From assembly GCA_013203785.1 (NCBI GenBank), contig JABMPJ010000087.1, forward strand, positions 1 through 34,621: DNA of 34,621 nucleotides, read 5' to 3'. Position 1 is the first letter of the stretch, and the number at the start of each line of letters is the position of its first letter. Of this stretch, positions 1-9,728 are shown piece after piece. The notes under the pieces are model-generated. The model saw only the letters and a list, made by a program, of their open reading frames with translations, ran no database searches and was not told where the DNA came from. Made by a program: the position numbers and the translations under genes. The stretch comes from Lentisphaerota bacterium (lineage in GTDB: Bacteria; Verrucomicrobiota; Kiritimatiellia; UBA8416; JABMPJ01).

Positions 1-219
1 CTGCCCTCGCCACCGCTGCATGTCACCCAATGCGCCATCACAAGTGACGATACAACCGCCCCACAACTCCATCGATGCTTTTTACAACCGCCGCCCTCGC
101 TGCCCGGGCACGTTTCTCGCCCCAGTCCGCAGTTTAGGGAGTCATTCCACGCATTGACCACTGCCAAAACACCATGCTACTGTGCGCCTAGTAAGAACGC
201 ATCAACCGTGGAGCACCTC
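1..219. other. Left-edge non-coding stretch upstream of the formate dehydrogenase operon
   Basis: I see no convincing gene here. The reading frame of the NuoE-like gene runs back to a TTG at 154, but the stretch 154-219 looks poorly conserved. The operon promoter should lie here; I could not identify convincing -35 and -10 boxes. The nonamer ACAACCGCC occurs twice (near 53 and 84), probably by chance. Confidence 0.4.
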
Positions 220-687
220 TTGCCATCAACTGTAGAACAGCCCCTTGCTCTTGACGCCGTCCTGGCGCGTCATCATCCAGAGGAGGGCCAGTTGATTCCT
301 CTGCTGCAAGACATTCAGGACCTGGAGGGCTTCATCAGCGCCGAGGCCATGCGTGCCACGGCGGCCTATCTCAATATTCCCCAGAGCTCGGTGTATGGGG
401 TCGTTACGTTCTACAGCCAATTCCATCTTACCCGCCAGGGCAGGCATATCGTTAAGGTTTGCCAGGGCACGGCGTGCCACGTACGCGGTGCCAGCGAGAT
501 CATTCGAACCGTGTCGGCGCGACTGGGCATCAAGCCGGGCGAGACCACGGCCGATTTCGAGTTCAGCGTGGAACGTGTGGCCTGCTTCGGATCCTGCGCG
601 TTGGCACCGGTGATGGTGGTGGATGGCAAGGTGTATGGCAATGTCACACCCGAAATGGCGACAGAGATTCTGGAAACACTGACATGA
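220..687 (+). CDS. nuoE: NuoE-like [2Fe-2S] thioredoxin-fold subunit of a soluble formate dehydrogenase
   Basis: This is the 24-kDa-type electron-transfer subunit (NuoE/HoxE/HndA family). Its thioredoxin-like domain carries one [2Fe-2S] cluster that exchanges electrons with the FMN subunit. Counted from the chosen start, the four cluster cysteines are visible as VCQGTAC (Cys81, Cys86) and ACFGSC (Cys122, Cys126). The N-terminal helical region (LIPLLQDIQDLEGFIS) is typical. I chose the TTG at 220 because GGAG lies six bases upstream and it gives 155 residues, close to the family size; a TTG at 154 would add 22 residues. The stop overlaps the start of the next gene (ATGA), so the two are translationally coupled. 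The neighbours show that it belongs to a formate dehydrogenase rather than to complex I, whose other subunits are absent. Confidence 0.93.
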   Translation: MPSTVEQPLALDAVLARHHPEEGQLIPLLQDIQDLEGFISAEAMRATAAYLNIPQSSVYGVVTFYSQFHLTRQGRHIVKVCQGTACHVRGASEIIRTVSARLGIKPGETTADFEFSVERVACFGSCALAPVMVVDGKVYGNVTPEMATEILETLT

Positions 688-2525
688 CCTTTGCCGAGAT
701 CCAGACCAGGGCCGAAACCGCTAGCCACACCTTCTTCGACAGCCACCACCCCCGTATTCTGATCGGTGCCAGCACCTGCGGCAAGGCCGCCGGAGCCGAT
801 GACCTGCTCGGGGCACTGCCGGGGCACCTCGAGGCGTTGGGCCTCAACATTGAGGTGTCGCAAGTGGGTTGCCTTGGCCTCTGCTATGAAGAGCCACTCA
901 TGGAACTGCACAGCGCCAGCGCCCCGCCCCTGCTCTTCAGTCGCGTGACGCCCGAGCGTCTGGGCGATATTCTGGCCACCTATTACGGGACGGGCGAGGG
1001 TGACGCCCTGGCGACCATGGGACCGCAGGCCCACGGTGCCCTCCCTCCTTTTGAAGCCCTCCCCATGTTGCACGGCCAGGTGCGCGTGGTCTCGCGTAAT
1101 TTTGGTCGTATTGACCCCGAGAACATGGACCACTACATCGCCCGCAACGGGTATACCGGTTTGGCGCGTGCGCTCGCAATGCCGGCTGAGGAGGTGATCG
1201 AAGAGGTCAAGGCCGCCGGGCTGCGAGGTCGCGGTGGGGCGGGCTTCCCCACCGGCTTGAAGTGGGAGTTCTGCCGCAAGGCCGAATCCGAGCAGAAGTA
1301 TATGATCTGCAACGCTGACGAGGGCGACCCGGGCGCCTTTATGGATCGCTCGGTGTTGGAGAGTGATCCGCACTCCACTCTGGAGGGCATGATCATCGGC
1401 GCCTTCGCTATCGGTGCCAGCGAAGGGTACATCTATGTCCGCGCCGAATACCCCCTCGCCATCACGCGCCTGGAGAAGGCGATCAAACAGGCGACCGACT
1501 ACGGCCTGCTCGGTGACAATATCCTCGGCTCCGGCTTTTCGTTTCACGTGAAGATTAAGAAGGGCGCCGGGGCGTTCGTCTGCGGCGAGGAAACCGCCCT
1601 GCTCGCCTCGATTGAGGGCAAGCGCGGTATGCCGCGTACCCGCCCCCCCTTCCCCGCCCACAGTGGACTGCACGGGAAGCCGACCAACATCAATAACGTC
1701 GAGACCCTGGCCAACCTCCCTGTGCTCCTCGAGCGCGGTGCGTCGGCTTTCACCGCCAACGGGACCCCAAAAAGCCGCGGCACCAAGACTTTTGCCCTAG
1801 CGGGCAAGATCGTCCGGACCGGCCTGATCGAGGTTCCGCTCGGCACCACCCTGCGGCGGATCATCTTCGATATCGGTGGCGGCATTCCGGATGGCAAAGC
1901 CTTCAAGGCGGTCCAGACTGGCGGCCCCTCCGGGGGCTGCATCCCCCCCGATCTAATCGAACTGCCGGTCGACTATGAGCGCCTGGCCGAAGCCGGTGCG
2001 ATCATGGGGTCAGGTGGCCTTGTGGTCATGGATGAGGGGACCTGCATGGTGGATGTGGCCCGCTATTTTCTGGAGTTCACTCAGGTCGAATCTTGTGGCA
2101 AGTGCGTGCCCTGCCGCCTCGGCACGCGCCAGCTCCTCCAGATTCTCACCAGCATCACACGCGGTGACAGCAAGCCGGGCGATATCGACCTGATGCTCGA
2201 AGTCTCCCATGCCGTCAAGGCCGGCTCCCTCTGCGGCTTGGGCCAGACCGCGCCCAACCCCGTTTTGACGACGATCAAGTACTACCGCCACGAATACGAG
2301 AGCCACGTCAACGACCGCTGCTGCCCAACGCATACCTGCGAAGGTCTGCTGCGCTACACGATCAACCCGGCGACCTGCACGGGCTGCACGGCCTGCGTCA
2401 AGGTCTGCCCGACCAGCGCCATCACGGGCGAGCGGCGCGCGGCCCACACGATTGACACCGCCACCTGTATCCGCTGCGATGCCTGCTTCCAGACCTGCAA
2501 ATTCGACGCCATCATGAAGACCTGA
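684..2525 (+). CDS. nuoF: NuoF-like FMN/NAD(H)-binding subunit with extra N- and C-terminal iron-sulfur domains
   Basis: This is the diaphorase subunit (NuoF/HydB/HndC family), 613 residues. It passes electrons between FMN, NAD(P)(H) and iron-sulfur clusters. An N-terminal thioredoxin-like [2Fe-2S] domain spans about residues 20-110 (TCGKAAG and GCLGLC). The FMN/NADH core follows, with [28 protein letters not shown] and [13 protein letters not shown]. The N3-type [4Fe-4S] cluster is at Cys471, Cys474, Cys477 and Cys517. A C-terminal 2[4Fe-4S] ferredoxin domain follows ([12 protein letters not shown] and [11 protein letters not shown]). This layout matches subunits of electron-bifurcating or NAD-linked hydrogenases and formate dehydrogenases, not complex I NuoF. 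The ATG at 684 overlaps the upstream stop. The open frame extends further 5' but only inside the upstream gene. The extra ferredoxin domain is compatible with ferredoxin interaction, but the sequence cannot decide between plain NAD reduction and bifurcation. Confidence 0.95.
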   Translation: MTFAEIQTRAETASHTFFDSHHPRILIGASTCGKAAGADDLLGALPGHLEALGLNIEVSQVGCLGLCYEEPLMELHSASAPPLLFSRVTPERLGDILATYYGTGEGDALATMGPQAHGALPPFEALPMLHGQVRVVSRNFGRIDPENMDHYIARNGYTGLARALAMPAEEVIEEVKAAGLRGRGGAGFPTGLKWEFCRKAESEQKYMICNADEGDPGAFMDRSVLESDPHSTLEGMIIGAFAIGASEGYIYVRAEYPLAITRLEKAIKQATDYGLLGDNILGSGFSFHVKIKKGAGAFVCGEETALLASIEGKRGMPRTRPPFPAHSGLHGKPTNINNVETLANLPVLLERGASAFTANGTPKSRGTKTFALAGKIVRTGLIEVPLGTTLRRIIFDIGGGIPDGKAFKAVQTGGPSGGCIPPDLIELPVDYERLAEAGAIMGSGGLVVMDEGTCMVDVARYFLEFTQVESCGKCVPCRLGTRQLLQILTSITRGDSKPGDIDLMLEVSHAVKAGSLCGLGQTAPNPVLTTIKYYRHEYESHVNDRCCPTHTCEGLLRYTINPATCTGCTACVKVCPTSAITGERRAAHTIDTATCIRCDACFQTCKFDAIMKT

Positions 2526-2538
2526 ACGGGAACCCGAT

Positions 2539-5289
2539 GTGATCACATTTAGCATAGATGGAGAGAGTGTCAGCGCACAGCCGGGCGATACGGTGCTTCG
2601 CGCGGCCACGGCCGCCGGTATCTATATCCCCCACCTGTGTGACTCTGAGGGTCTGGAACCCTACGGAGCCTGCCGACTCTGCATCGTCGAGATCGAGGGT
2701 CGGCGAGGCCTGCCGACCTCCTGCTCCGTACCTGTCGAGGAGGGCCTCGTGGTGCGCAACGATGTCGACGCGGTCAACCGCGTGCGGCGCATGGTTTGCG
2801 AAATGCTGATCGCCGACCACCCCTTGGTCTGTCTCTCCTGTAGCGCCAATATGAACTGCGAGCTGCAGGATGTTGCCGCCTTCCTCGGCATCAAGGGCAG
2901 CCGACTCCGCCGCACCGTGCGCAAACCCATCCTCGACGAGAGCAACCCCTTCTACACACGTGATCTCTCCAAGTGCATCCTGTGTGGCCTCTGTACGCGC
3001 GCCTGCCACGAGCTGCGCGGTGTCGGTGCCATCGAGATCGCCGGCCGCGGATTCGATAGCCGCGTCGCCGCCCCAGGCGACCTCCCGGTGCGGGAGTCGA
3101 TCTGCACCTCGTGCGGCGAATGTGTCGACCGGTGTCCCGTTAACGCCCTCTGGGCCAAGAACGAAACCGTCCCTCCCACCTCCCTGACCCGTACCACCTG
3201 CGTCTACTGCGGCTGCGGCTGCGGACTGGAACTCGGTACGCGTGGCGGCAAGATTGTGCGCATTCGGGGCGACAAGGCGAATCCCTCCAACCGCGGCAGC
3301 CTCTGCGTTAAGGGGCGCTTTGGGATGGACTTCGTCTCCTCGCCCGACCGCCTGACCGTCCCTTTGATCCGGCGCCATGGCGTCTTCGAAGAGGCCTCCT
3401 GGGATGAGGCCCTCGATCTCGTGGCGACCCGGTTCAACGCCATCAAGGCCGAGCACGGCGCCGATGCCTTGGCCGGACTCTCCTCCGCCAAGTGTACCAA
3501 CGAAGAGAACTACGTTTTTCAAAAGCTCTTTCGTGCCGCGATCGGCACCAATAATGTGGATCACTGTGCCCGCCTATGCCACGCGTCGACCGTGGCCGGA
3601 CTCGCCCGCGCCTTTGGCTCCGGCGCCATGACCAATCCGCAAGTGGAGTTTGAGTACGCCGACTGTATCTTTGTGACCGGATCCAACACCACCGAGGCCC
3701 ATCCCATCGCGGCTATGAGCATCATTGCTGCCGTCGAAAAACACGGGGCCACCTTGATCGTGGCCGATCCGCGCCGCATTGACTTGACGCGATATGCCAC
3801 CCTCCACCTACGTCAGCGCTCCGGTACCGATGTGGCACTCTTTAACGCCATGCTACAGGTCATCATCAGTGAGGGCTTGGCCGACGACGTCTTTGTTGAG
3901 CGCCGCACCGAGGGCCTTGAAGCATTGTGCGACTGTGTGGCCGACTGCACCCCAGAGTGGGCCGCGCCGATTACGGGGGTACCCGCCGAACAGATCCGAG
4001 AAGCTGCACGGCTCTACGCCGCCGCTGAGCGCGGATCTATCGCTTACAGCATGGGTATTACACAGCACACCACCGGTACGGACAACGTCATGGCCCTGGC
4101 CAACCTGGCCATGCTGACCGGAAACGTCGGTCGCGCCTCCACGGGCGTCAATCCACTGCGAGGGCAGAACAACGTGCAGGGTGCCTGTGATCTGGGCGCG
4201 CTACCCGACAAGTACCCCGGCTACCAGAATGTTGAGGACGCTGATATCCGCGCCACCTTTGAGGCGGCGTGGGGTGTCGCGCTCTCACCCCACAACGGCT
4301 TAACCGTTACTGAGATCGTAAGCGCGGCCGGGTGCGGTGGCGTGCGCGGTCTCTACATCATGGGGGAGAACCCCATGCTCAGCGATCCCAACCTCAACCA
4401 TGTACAGCAGGCCATGGAGGATATCGAGTTTCTCTGTGTGCAGGATATCTTCCTGACCGAGACCGCGCAGATGGCCGACGTCGTCCTGCCCGCAGCCTCA
4501 TTCGCTGAAAAGGATGGCACCTTCACCAACACCGATCGGCGCGTGCAACGCGTGCGTGCGGCCCTCTCCGCCCCGGGCCAAGCGCGCGATGACTGGGCCA
4601 TTTTGTGCGACCTCTCCACCCGCATCGGCTATCCCATGGCCTACGATTCACCCGCCACCATCATGGACGAAATCGCCACCGTCTCCCCCATCTATGGCGG
4701 CATTTCCTTTGCGCGTATTGAGGAGGTGGGCCTACAGTGGCCCTGCCCCGACGCGGAGCATCCGGGCACCACCTTTCTACATGCTGATACTTTCACGCGC
4801 GGACGTGGCAAGTTCCACGCCACCCCATTTCGCGTCGCCGCGGAAGAACCCGATAGTGCCTACCCGCTCCTACTGACCACGGGGCGCTATCTCTACCATT
4901 GGCACACGCGAACCCTGACCTCGCGCAGCGAGGGGCTCGAAGCGATCTGTCCGCCGGTCCCGATCGAGATCCATCCCGATGATGCCGCACAGCAGGGCAT
5001 TGCCGATGGAGACATTATCACCGTCTCATCACGCCGCGGCACCCTCCGCGCCAACGCGGTTCTGACCGAACGCTCCCCGCGCGGCACCGTCTTCATGGCG
5101 TTCCATTTCCACGAAGGCGCCGCCAACCTTCTCACCAACGATGCCGTCGATCCCATTGCCAAGATCCCGGAATACAAGGTGTGTGCCGTACGAATCACCA
5201 CTGCCGCAGTAACAGATGATGCGGTGAGCCCAGTGCAGGAAAAGCAGAAAAATCAAGGAGCGGCGGGCTTAATCACCACACCTGCCTAA
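2539..5289 (+). CDS. fdhA: Formate dehydrogenase catalytic subunit, molybdopterin type, with NuoG-like N-terminus
   Basis: This subunit oxidises formate to CO2, or possibly the reverse, at a molybdenum- or tungsten-bis-pterin site. The 916-residue protein starts with a plant-type [2Fe-2S] domain (GACRLC and further Cys). A His-Cys [4Fe-4S] motif (HPLVCLSCSANMNC) and two ferredoxin clusters (CILCGLCTRAC and CTSCGECVDRC) follow. The molybdopterin oxidoreductase core begins with its own [4Fe-4S] site (Cys221, Cys224, Cys228). The catalytic position is Cys347-His348 in the ARLCHASTVAG segment, encoded by TGC, so this is a cysteine rather than selenocysteine enzyme. The C-terminal molydop-binding domain (LLLTTGRYLYHWHTRT) is present. 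The start is GTG with GGGA upstream, 13 bases after the previous stop. No fdhD or molybdopterin biosynthesis gene lies in the window. There is no signal peptide, so the complex is cytoplasmic. Confidence 0.95.
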   Translation: MITFSIDGESVSAQPGDTVLRAATAAGIYIPHLCDSEGLEPYGACRLCIVEIEGRRGLPTSCSVPVEEGLVVRNDVDAVNRVRRMVCEMLIADHPLVCLSCSANMNCELQDVAAFLGIKGSRLRRTVRKPILDESNPFYTRDLSKCILCGLCTRACHELRGVGAIEIAGRGFDSRVAAPGDLPVRESICTSCGECVDRCPVNALWAKNETVPPTSLTRTTCVYCGCGCGLELGTRGGKIVRIRGDKANPSNRGSLCVKGRFGMDFVSSPDRLTVPLIRRHGVFEEASWDEALDLVATRFNAIKAEHGADALAGLSSAKCTNEENYVFQKLFRAAIGTNNVDHCARLCHASTVAGLARAFGSGAMTNPQVEFEYADCIFVTGSNTTEAHPIAAMSIIAAVEKHGATLIVADPRRIDLTRYATLHLRQRSGTDVALFNAMLQVIISEGLADDVFVERRTEGLEALCDCVADCTPEWAAPITGVPAEQIREAARLYAAAERGSIAYSMGITQHTTGTDNVMALANLAMLTGNVGRASTGVNPLRGQNNVQGACDLGALPDKYPGYQNVEDADIRATFEAAWGVALSPHNGLTVTEIVSAAGCGGVRGLYIMGENPMLSDPNLNHVQQAMEDIEFLCVQDIFLTETAQMADVVLPAASFAEKDGTFTNTDRRVQRVRAALSAPGQARDDWAILCDLSTRIGYPMAYDSPATIMDEIATVSPIYGGISFARIEEVGLQWPCPDAEHPGTTFLHADTFTRGRGKFHATPFRVAAEEPDSAYPLLLTTGRYLYHWHTRTLTSRSEGLEAICPPVPIEIHPDDAAQQGIADGDIITVSSRRGTLRANAVLTERSPRGTVFMAFHFHEGAANLLTNDAVDPIAKIPEYKVCAVRITTAAVTDDAVSPVQEKQKNQGAAGLITTPA

Positions 5290-5295
5290 CGCAAA

Positions 5296-5322
5296 AACGG
5301 CGACGCCTGAGGCGTCGCCGTT
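5296..5322. terminator. Bidirectional hairpin terminator between fdhA and acs
   Basis: A perfect 12-bp stem (5296-5307 with 5311-5322) closes a 3-base loop (TGA), seven bases after the fdhA stop. The run of five A on the left (5293-5297) would be a U tract for transcripts arriving on the minus strand from acs, so the hairpin fits acs best. It also sits correctly for fdhA, though with a weak T tract on that side. Confidence 0.85.
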
Positions 5323-5356
5323 CATCCTGGTACAGGTGGCCCCAACCGACCCGGCC

Positions 5357-7345
5357 CTATTCCTTGCCCGACTCTTTTTGGCTGAGGGGCTTGTACTCGG
5401 CAACCAAGTGCTCGACCACGCTCGGGTCTGCCAGCGTACTGACATCACCTACCTGGTCGGCGGCACCTTCCGCAATTTTGCGCAGAATGCGGCGCATAAT
5501 CTTACCGGAGCGAGTCTTAGGCAGCGCCGGTGCCCACTGGATGACATCGGGCTGGGCGATCGGGCCGATCTCGTTGCGGACGTGCTCGGCCAGCGTGAGT
5601 TTCAACTCGTCGGTGTACGCGTTGCCCGTCTTCAAGGTCACATAGGCGTAGATGCCCTGGCCCTTGATTTCGTGCGGGAAACCCGTCACAGCCGCTTCGG
5701 CCACGGCCGGATGCGAAACGAGGGCGCTCTCGACCTCGGCCGTGCCCATGCGGTGGCCAGAGACGTTGATGACGTCATCCACACGGCCGAGCAGCCAGTA
5801 GTCGCCATCGGCATCCACCTTGCAGCCGTCACCGGTGAAGTAGTAGCCCTTGTAGGTGCTGAAGTAAGTCAGCACGAACCGTTCGTGATCACCCCACATG
5901 GTGCGCATAATCCCCGGCCAGGCCGCTTTGATGCAGAGCTTGCCCTGGCCGCCCTGCGGGACTTCCTTACCGTCATCATCCAGAATGATCGGCTCGATGC
6001 CGAAAAATGGACGCGAGGCACTACCGGGCTTGAGGGTGTGTGCGCCAGGAAGCGGGGTGATCATAATACCGCCGGTTTCGGTTTGCCACCACGTGTCCAC
6101 CACCGGGGTCGTGCCGTGACCCACGTTGTCACGATACCAATCCCACACGTTGGGGTTGATCGGCTCGCCCACGCTGCCGAGCAGCTTGAGGCTCGAGAGG
6201 TCACGCGCGGCAATGAGTGCCTCGCCCTTCTGCATGAGGGCTCGGATCGCGGTCGGCGCGGTGTAGAACTGGGTGACCTTGTGTTTATCACACACATCCC
6301 AGAAGCGGCCGGCATCCGGGTAGGTCGGCACGCCTTCGAACATAATCGATGTCGCGCCAGTGGCCAACGGGCCGTAGACAATATAGCTGTGGCCTGTGAC
6401 CCAACCGATATCGGCCGTGCACCACCAGATATCGTCCTCATGATAGTCGAAGATATACTTGAATGTGGTCGCGGTATAAACCATGTAGCCACCGGTCGTG
6501 TGCAACACGCCCTTGGGCTTTCCGGTCGAACCGGAGGTGTAGAGAATGAAGAGCGGATGCTCAGCATCGACCCACTCTGGCTCGCACTCCGCCGGCTCAT
6601 TAGCGACCGCCTCCTCGTACCAGACGTCACGGCCGGCCTGCATGGCGACCTCGTTACCGGTGCGCTTCACTACAAAACAGGTCTCAATACTCGGACATTG
6701 AGCCATGGCTTTGTCTGCGTTGGCCTTCATGGGGATATCGTTCTTGGGGCCACGCAGGGCCGTGTCCTGTGTGATGAGGATCTTGCACTCCGAGTCGTTG
6801 ATGCGATCACGCAGGGCGTCCGCGCTGAACGCGCCGAACACCACGGAGTGGATGGCGCCGATCCGAGCACAAGCCAGACAAGCAATGGCCGCCTGTGGGA
6901 GCATCTGAAGGTAGAGGCAGACACGATCGCCCTTGACCACGCCAGCCGTCTTAAGGGCATTGGCGAACGTACAGACCTCGGCGTGCAGCTCCTTATACGT
7001 CAGCGTGGCGTCTTCGCCCGGCGTATTGCCTTCCCAGATGATCGCGGTCTTGTCGCCACGCGTCTCAAGATGACGGTCTAGGCAGTTGACGGAGAGATTG
7101 GTCTTGCCACCGACGAACCATTTGATATCGACCGGCTTGTTAAAAGTGAACTCTCGGACCTTTGACCACTTCTCTTTCCAGACAAATTCAGACGCAATCT
7201 CGCTCCAGAACCCCTCAGGATCAGCAATAGAGCGCTGGTACATTTCGTCATACTGCGCCATCGACGAAATATGTGCGTTGGCGGCAAAATCCGCCGGTGG
7301 CGGATAACTGTTCCCGACGGGGGCCTGCGTGGTTTCTTCTGCCAT
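5357..7345 (-). CDS. acs: Acetyl-CoA synthetase (AMP-forming)
   Basis: This enzyme makes acetyl-CoA from acetate, ATP and CoA through acetyl-AMP. The 662-residue length is standard for bacterial Acs. Adenylate-forming motifs are clear: [18 protein letters not shown], the acetate/adenylate region [12 protein letters not shown] and the hinge segment [15 protein letters not shown]. Near the C-terminus [10 protein letters not shown] holds Lys615, equivalent to the catalytic lysine that is inactivated by acetylation in Salmonella Acs. Start ATG has GAGG eight bases upstream on the minus strand. It is convergent with the formate dehydrogenase operon and divergent from the acyl-CoA synthetase / CoA-transferase pair, a cluster devoted to acetate and acetyl-CoA. 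Confidence 0.97.
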   Translation of the reverse strand: MAEETTQAPVGNSYPPPADFAANAHISSMAQYDEMYQRSIADPEGFWSEIASEFVWKEKWSKVREFTFNKPVDIKWFVGGKTNLSVNCLDRHLETRGDKTAIIWEGNTPGEDATLTYKELHAEVCTFANALKTAGVVKGDRVCLYLQMLPQAAIACLACARIGAIHSVVFGAFSADALRDRINDSECKILITQDTALRGPKNDIPMKANADKAMAQCPSIETCFVVKRTGNEVAMQAGRDVWYEEAVANEPAECEPEWVDAEHPLFILYTSGSTGKPKGVLHTTGGYMVYTATTFKYIFDYHEDDIWWCTADIGWVTGHSYIVYGPLATGATSIMFEGVPTYPDAGRFWDVCDKHKVTQFYTAPTAIRALMQKGEALIAARDLSSLKLLGSVGEPINPNVWDWYRDNVGHGTTPVVDTWWQTETGGIMITPLPGAHTLKPGSASRPFFGIEPIILDDDGKEVPQGGQGKLCIKAAWPGIMRTMWGDHERFVLTYFSTYKGYYFTGDGCKVDADGDYWLLGRVDDVINVSGHRMGTAEVESALVSHPAVAEAAVTGFPHEIKGQGIYAYVTLKTGNAYTDELKLTLAEHVRNEIGPIAQPDVIQWAPALPKTRSGKIMRRILRKIAEGAADQVGDVSTLADPSVVEHLVAEYKPLSQKESGKE

Positions 7346-7624
7346 GATCGGTACCTCTCTCTCCTTGATTACTCAGAACAACCGCGAACACCCGGATCAT
7401 TCACCTGTACTCGATAAAGACCTTAAAACAGGAGAATATAGCGATTCACGATCAGACTGCAAGACTCACTTGAGGTTCTCAATAATTGTTTATGAAGCTT
7501 TATTATTATTTAAGATCGTTTTTGATCATAACACCCCGTATACTCCATTTCTTACTACTTGAAACGGGCAGGAAAGACGGTATTCTAGTCAGTCTTTTCT
7601 ATCGACCAGAACCGCGGAGTTACT
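7346..7624. promoter_or_regulatory. Divergent AT-rich promoter region between acs and the ADP-forming acyl-CoA synthetase
   Basis: This 279-bp region is markedly more AT-rich than its surroundings, as expected for two divergent promoters. On the plus strand TATACT at 7539-7544 is a good -10 candidate for the 7625 gene. The hexamer upstream at the right spacing is poor, while the better TTGATC at 7522-7527 is too close. I cannot identify a confident acs promoter or a known regulator site. Confidence 0.4.
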
Positions 7625-9727
7625 ATGCTCGATGCACTTTTGAGACCAGACGCCATCGCCGTGATCGGAGCGTCACGCTCCCCCGGCAAGGTAGGCCATG
7701 AGATCCTAGCCAACCTGATCAAGGGTGGATTTGCGGGCGAGATTGTTCCGATCAACCCCACTGCCACTGAGGTGCTTGGGAGGGTCTGCTATCCGGATCT
7801 CAAGGCGAGCGGAAAGACAGTCGATTTGAGTGTGATTGCCGTTCCCACACCCTTCGTCCGCCAGGCCGTGGAAGATTCCATTGCGGCGGGTGCCAGGGCC
7901 ATTACGATTATCACGGCTGGCTTCAAGGAGGTCGGCCCCGAGGGTGCGGCTCTGGAGCAGCAGTTGGCCGACTACTGCAAGGGACGCGGTGTACGCCTGT
8001 TAGGCCCCAACTGTTTAGGCCATATCAACGCGCACCACAACATGAATGCCTCATTTGCCAAGCATATGCCCGAACCGGGCGGCATCACGGTTATCTCCCA
8101 GTCCGGTGCCCTCTGCACGGCCATCCTCGACTGGGCCAGCGAGCGCCGCCTCGGCCTAGCCAAGCTGATCAGTATGGGCAACAAGGCCGATCTTTCTGAA
8201 ACCGACTTCCTGACCGCCTTTGGCAAAGATGATGAGACCAAGGTCATCGTCGGCTATCTGGAGAGCATTGTTGCCGGAGATGCCTTCATAAAGGCTGCTG
8301 AAGCGGCCGCCGCCCGCAAGCCGGTCGTCATCTTCAAGTCCGGCGTAACCGCGGCGGGCGGCAAGGCCGCCTCCTCGCATACCGGCAGCCTTGCTGGCGC
8401 TGACGTCGGCTATGCCGCCGCCTTTCGCCGTTCGGGCATCATCCGCGCCGATACCTTTGAATCGATGTTCGACTACGCCACCGCCTTCGCCATGCAGCCG
8501 CTCCCCAAGGGCCGTCGCGTGGCCATTATCACCAACGCTGGCGGTCCTGGCATTATGGCCGCCGATGCCGTCGAGCTCTCCGGCCTCCATGTCGCCACTC
8601 TTACCGGCAGTACGGCCACCGCCCTGGCCAAAAAACTGCCCGCTGCGGCCAGCGTCGGCAACCCGATCGACGTACTCGGTGACGCCGACCCCGAGCGCTA
8701 TGCCGATGCTCTCGATGCCGCCCAGGATGAGGAAACCGTCGATGCCATCATCGTCATTCTCACCCCTCAGGCCATGACGAAGCCGTTGGAAACGGCCCGC
8801 GCCATCCAAGCCCGCACCCGTAACGAAAAGCCGATCCTGGTCTCTTTCATGGGCGGTAAAGACGTCACCCCGGGGCGTGACGAGTTGGTCGCGGCCAACC
8901 TGCCGGACTACCCGGCCCCCGAACGTGCCGTGGCCGCCCTCAAAGCGATGGTGGAGTATGCCGAGTGGCTGCGGCGGCCGCCGCGCGTGATCAACCGCTT
9001 TCCAGTTAATCGGCGGCGAGTCGAGCGCATCGTCCATCGCCACGTCAAGACCCACGAGCTTCAGATTGGAGAGGCGGCGGCCAAGGAGATCCTGCGGGCC
9101 TACGATTTTAACGTGCCCGCCGGCGCGCTGGCCCTCACGGCCGACCAAGCGGTTGAAGCGGCCGATCGACTCGGCTACCCACTCGCCATGAAGATCGCCT
9201 CCCCAGATATCATTCACAAGTCGGATATGGGCGGCGTTAAGCTCCACCTGGCCACGGCTGACGCTGTGCGCGATGCATTCGATCTCATGATGCTCCGTAT
9301 CCGCCAGCGGATGCCCAAAGCCAACCTGCACGGGGTTTATCTTGAGAAGATGTGTGGCCGCGGCCGCGAGGTGATCCTCGGCATGACGCGGGATCCCCAG
9401 TTCGGGCCCATGCTTATGTTCGGCCTGGGCGGCATCTTCGTGGAGGTCATGAAGGATGTTACCTTTCATATCGCCCCCATCACCAACAGCGAGGCGGTCC
9501 AGATGTTGCGTTCGACCCGCTCGTTCGGGCTCCTGACGGGGGTACGCGGACAGGCTAGCGTCGATATCGACGCCATCGCGACGGCCCTCCAGCGGATCAG
9601 CCAGCTCGCGCAGGACTTCCCTCAGATTTCTGAAATGGACATCAATCCCTTTATCGTGGGCACTGTTGGGAAGGACTCCGTCGCAGCCGATGCCCGCATC
9701 ACACTCGTTGCACCCAAGGTAAGCTGA
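7625..9727 (+). CDS. ADP-forming acyl/acetyl-CoA synthetase, fused alpha and beta subunits
   Basis: This is a member of the nucleoside-diphosphate-forming acyl-CoA synthetase family, which converts an acyl-CoA, ADP and phosphate to the free acid, ATP and CoA, or the reverse. The 700 residues comprise a CoA-binding Rossmann domain (from about residue 5, IAVIGASRSPGKVG), two flavodoxin-like ligase domains (about 150-450) and an ATP-grasp domain (from about 477; ASPDIIHKSDMGGVKL). His252 in the SHTGSLAG motif corresponds to the phosphorylated histidine of active enzymes. There is no GNAT domain, unlike Pat-type lysine acetyltransferases, which share this scaffold; the GNAT domain is instead on the next gene product. 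ATG has GGAG five bases upstream. The next gene starts one base after this stop. Confidence 0.92.
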   Translation: MLDALLRPDAIAVIGASRSPGKVGHEILANLIKGGFAGEIVPINPTATEVLGRVCYPDLKASGKTVDLSVIAVPTPFVRQAVEDSIAAGARAITIITAGFKEVGPEGAALEQQLADYCKGRGVRLLGPNCLGHINAHHNMNASFAKHMPEPGGITVISQSGALCTAILDWASERRLGLAKLISMGNKADLSETDFLTAFGKDDETKVIVGYLESIVAGDAFIKAAEAAAARKPVVIFKSGVTAAGGKAASSHTGSLAGADVGYAAAFRRSGIIRADTFESMFDYATAFAMQPLPKGRRVAIITNAGGPGIMAADAVELSGLHVATLTGSTATALAKKLPAAASVGNPIDVLGDADPERYADALDAAQDEETVDAIIVILTPQAMTKPLETARAIQARTRNEKPILVSFMGGKDVTPGRDELVAANLPDYPAPERAVAALKAMVEYAEWLRRPPRVINRFPVNRRRVERIVHRHVKTHELQIGEAAAKEILRAYDFNVPAGALALTADQAVEAADRLGYPLAMKIASPDIIHKSDMGGVKLHLATADAVRDAFDLMMLRIRQRMPKANLHGVYLEKMCGRGREVILGMTRDPQFGPMLMFGLGGIFVEVMKDVTFHIAPITNSEAVQMLRSTRSFGLLTGVRGQASVDIDAIATALQRISQLAQDFPQISEMDINPFIVGTVGKDSVAADARITLVAPKVS

Positions 9728-9728
9728 C

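Noticed and set aside
411..1673. 420-residue open frame on the minus strand
   Set aside because: It lies antisense to the NuoE/NuoF-like genes, which carry intact iron-sulfur motifs.
3571..3585. Selenocysteine in formate dehydrogenase
   Set aside because: The catalytic codon (3577-3579) is TGC, not TGA, so no SECIS element is needed.
5336..7081. 581-residue open frame on the plus strand
   Set aside because: It lies antisense to acs, which has full family motifs; the translation shows no recognisable domain and is a GC-bias shadow.
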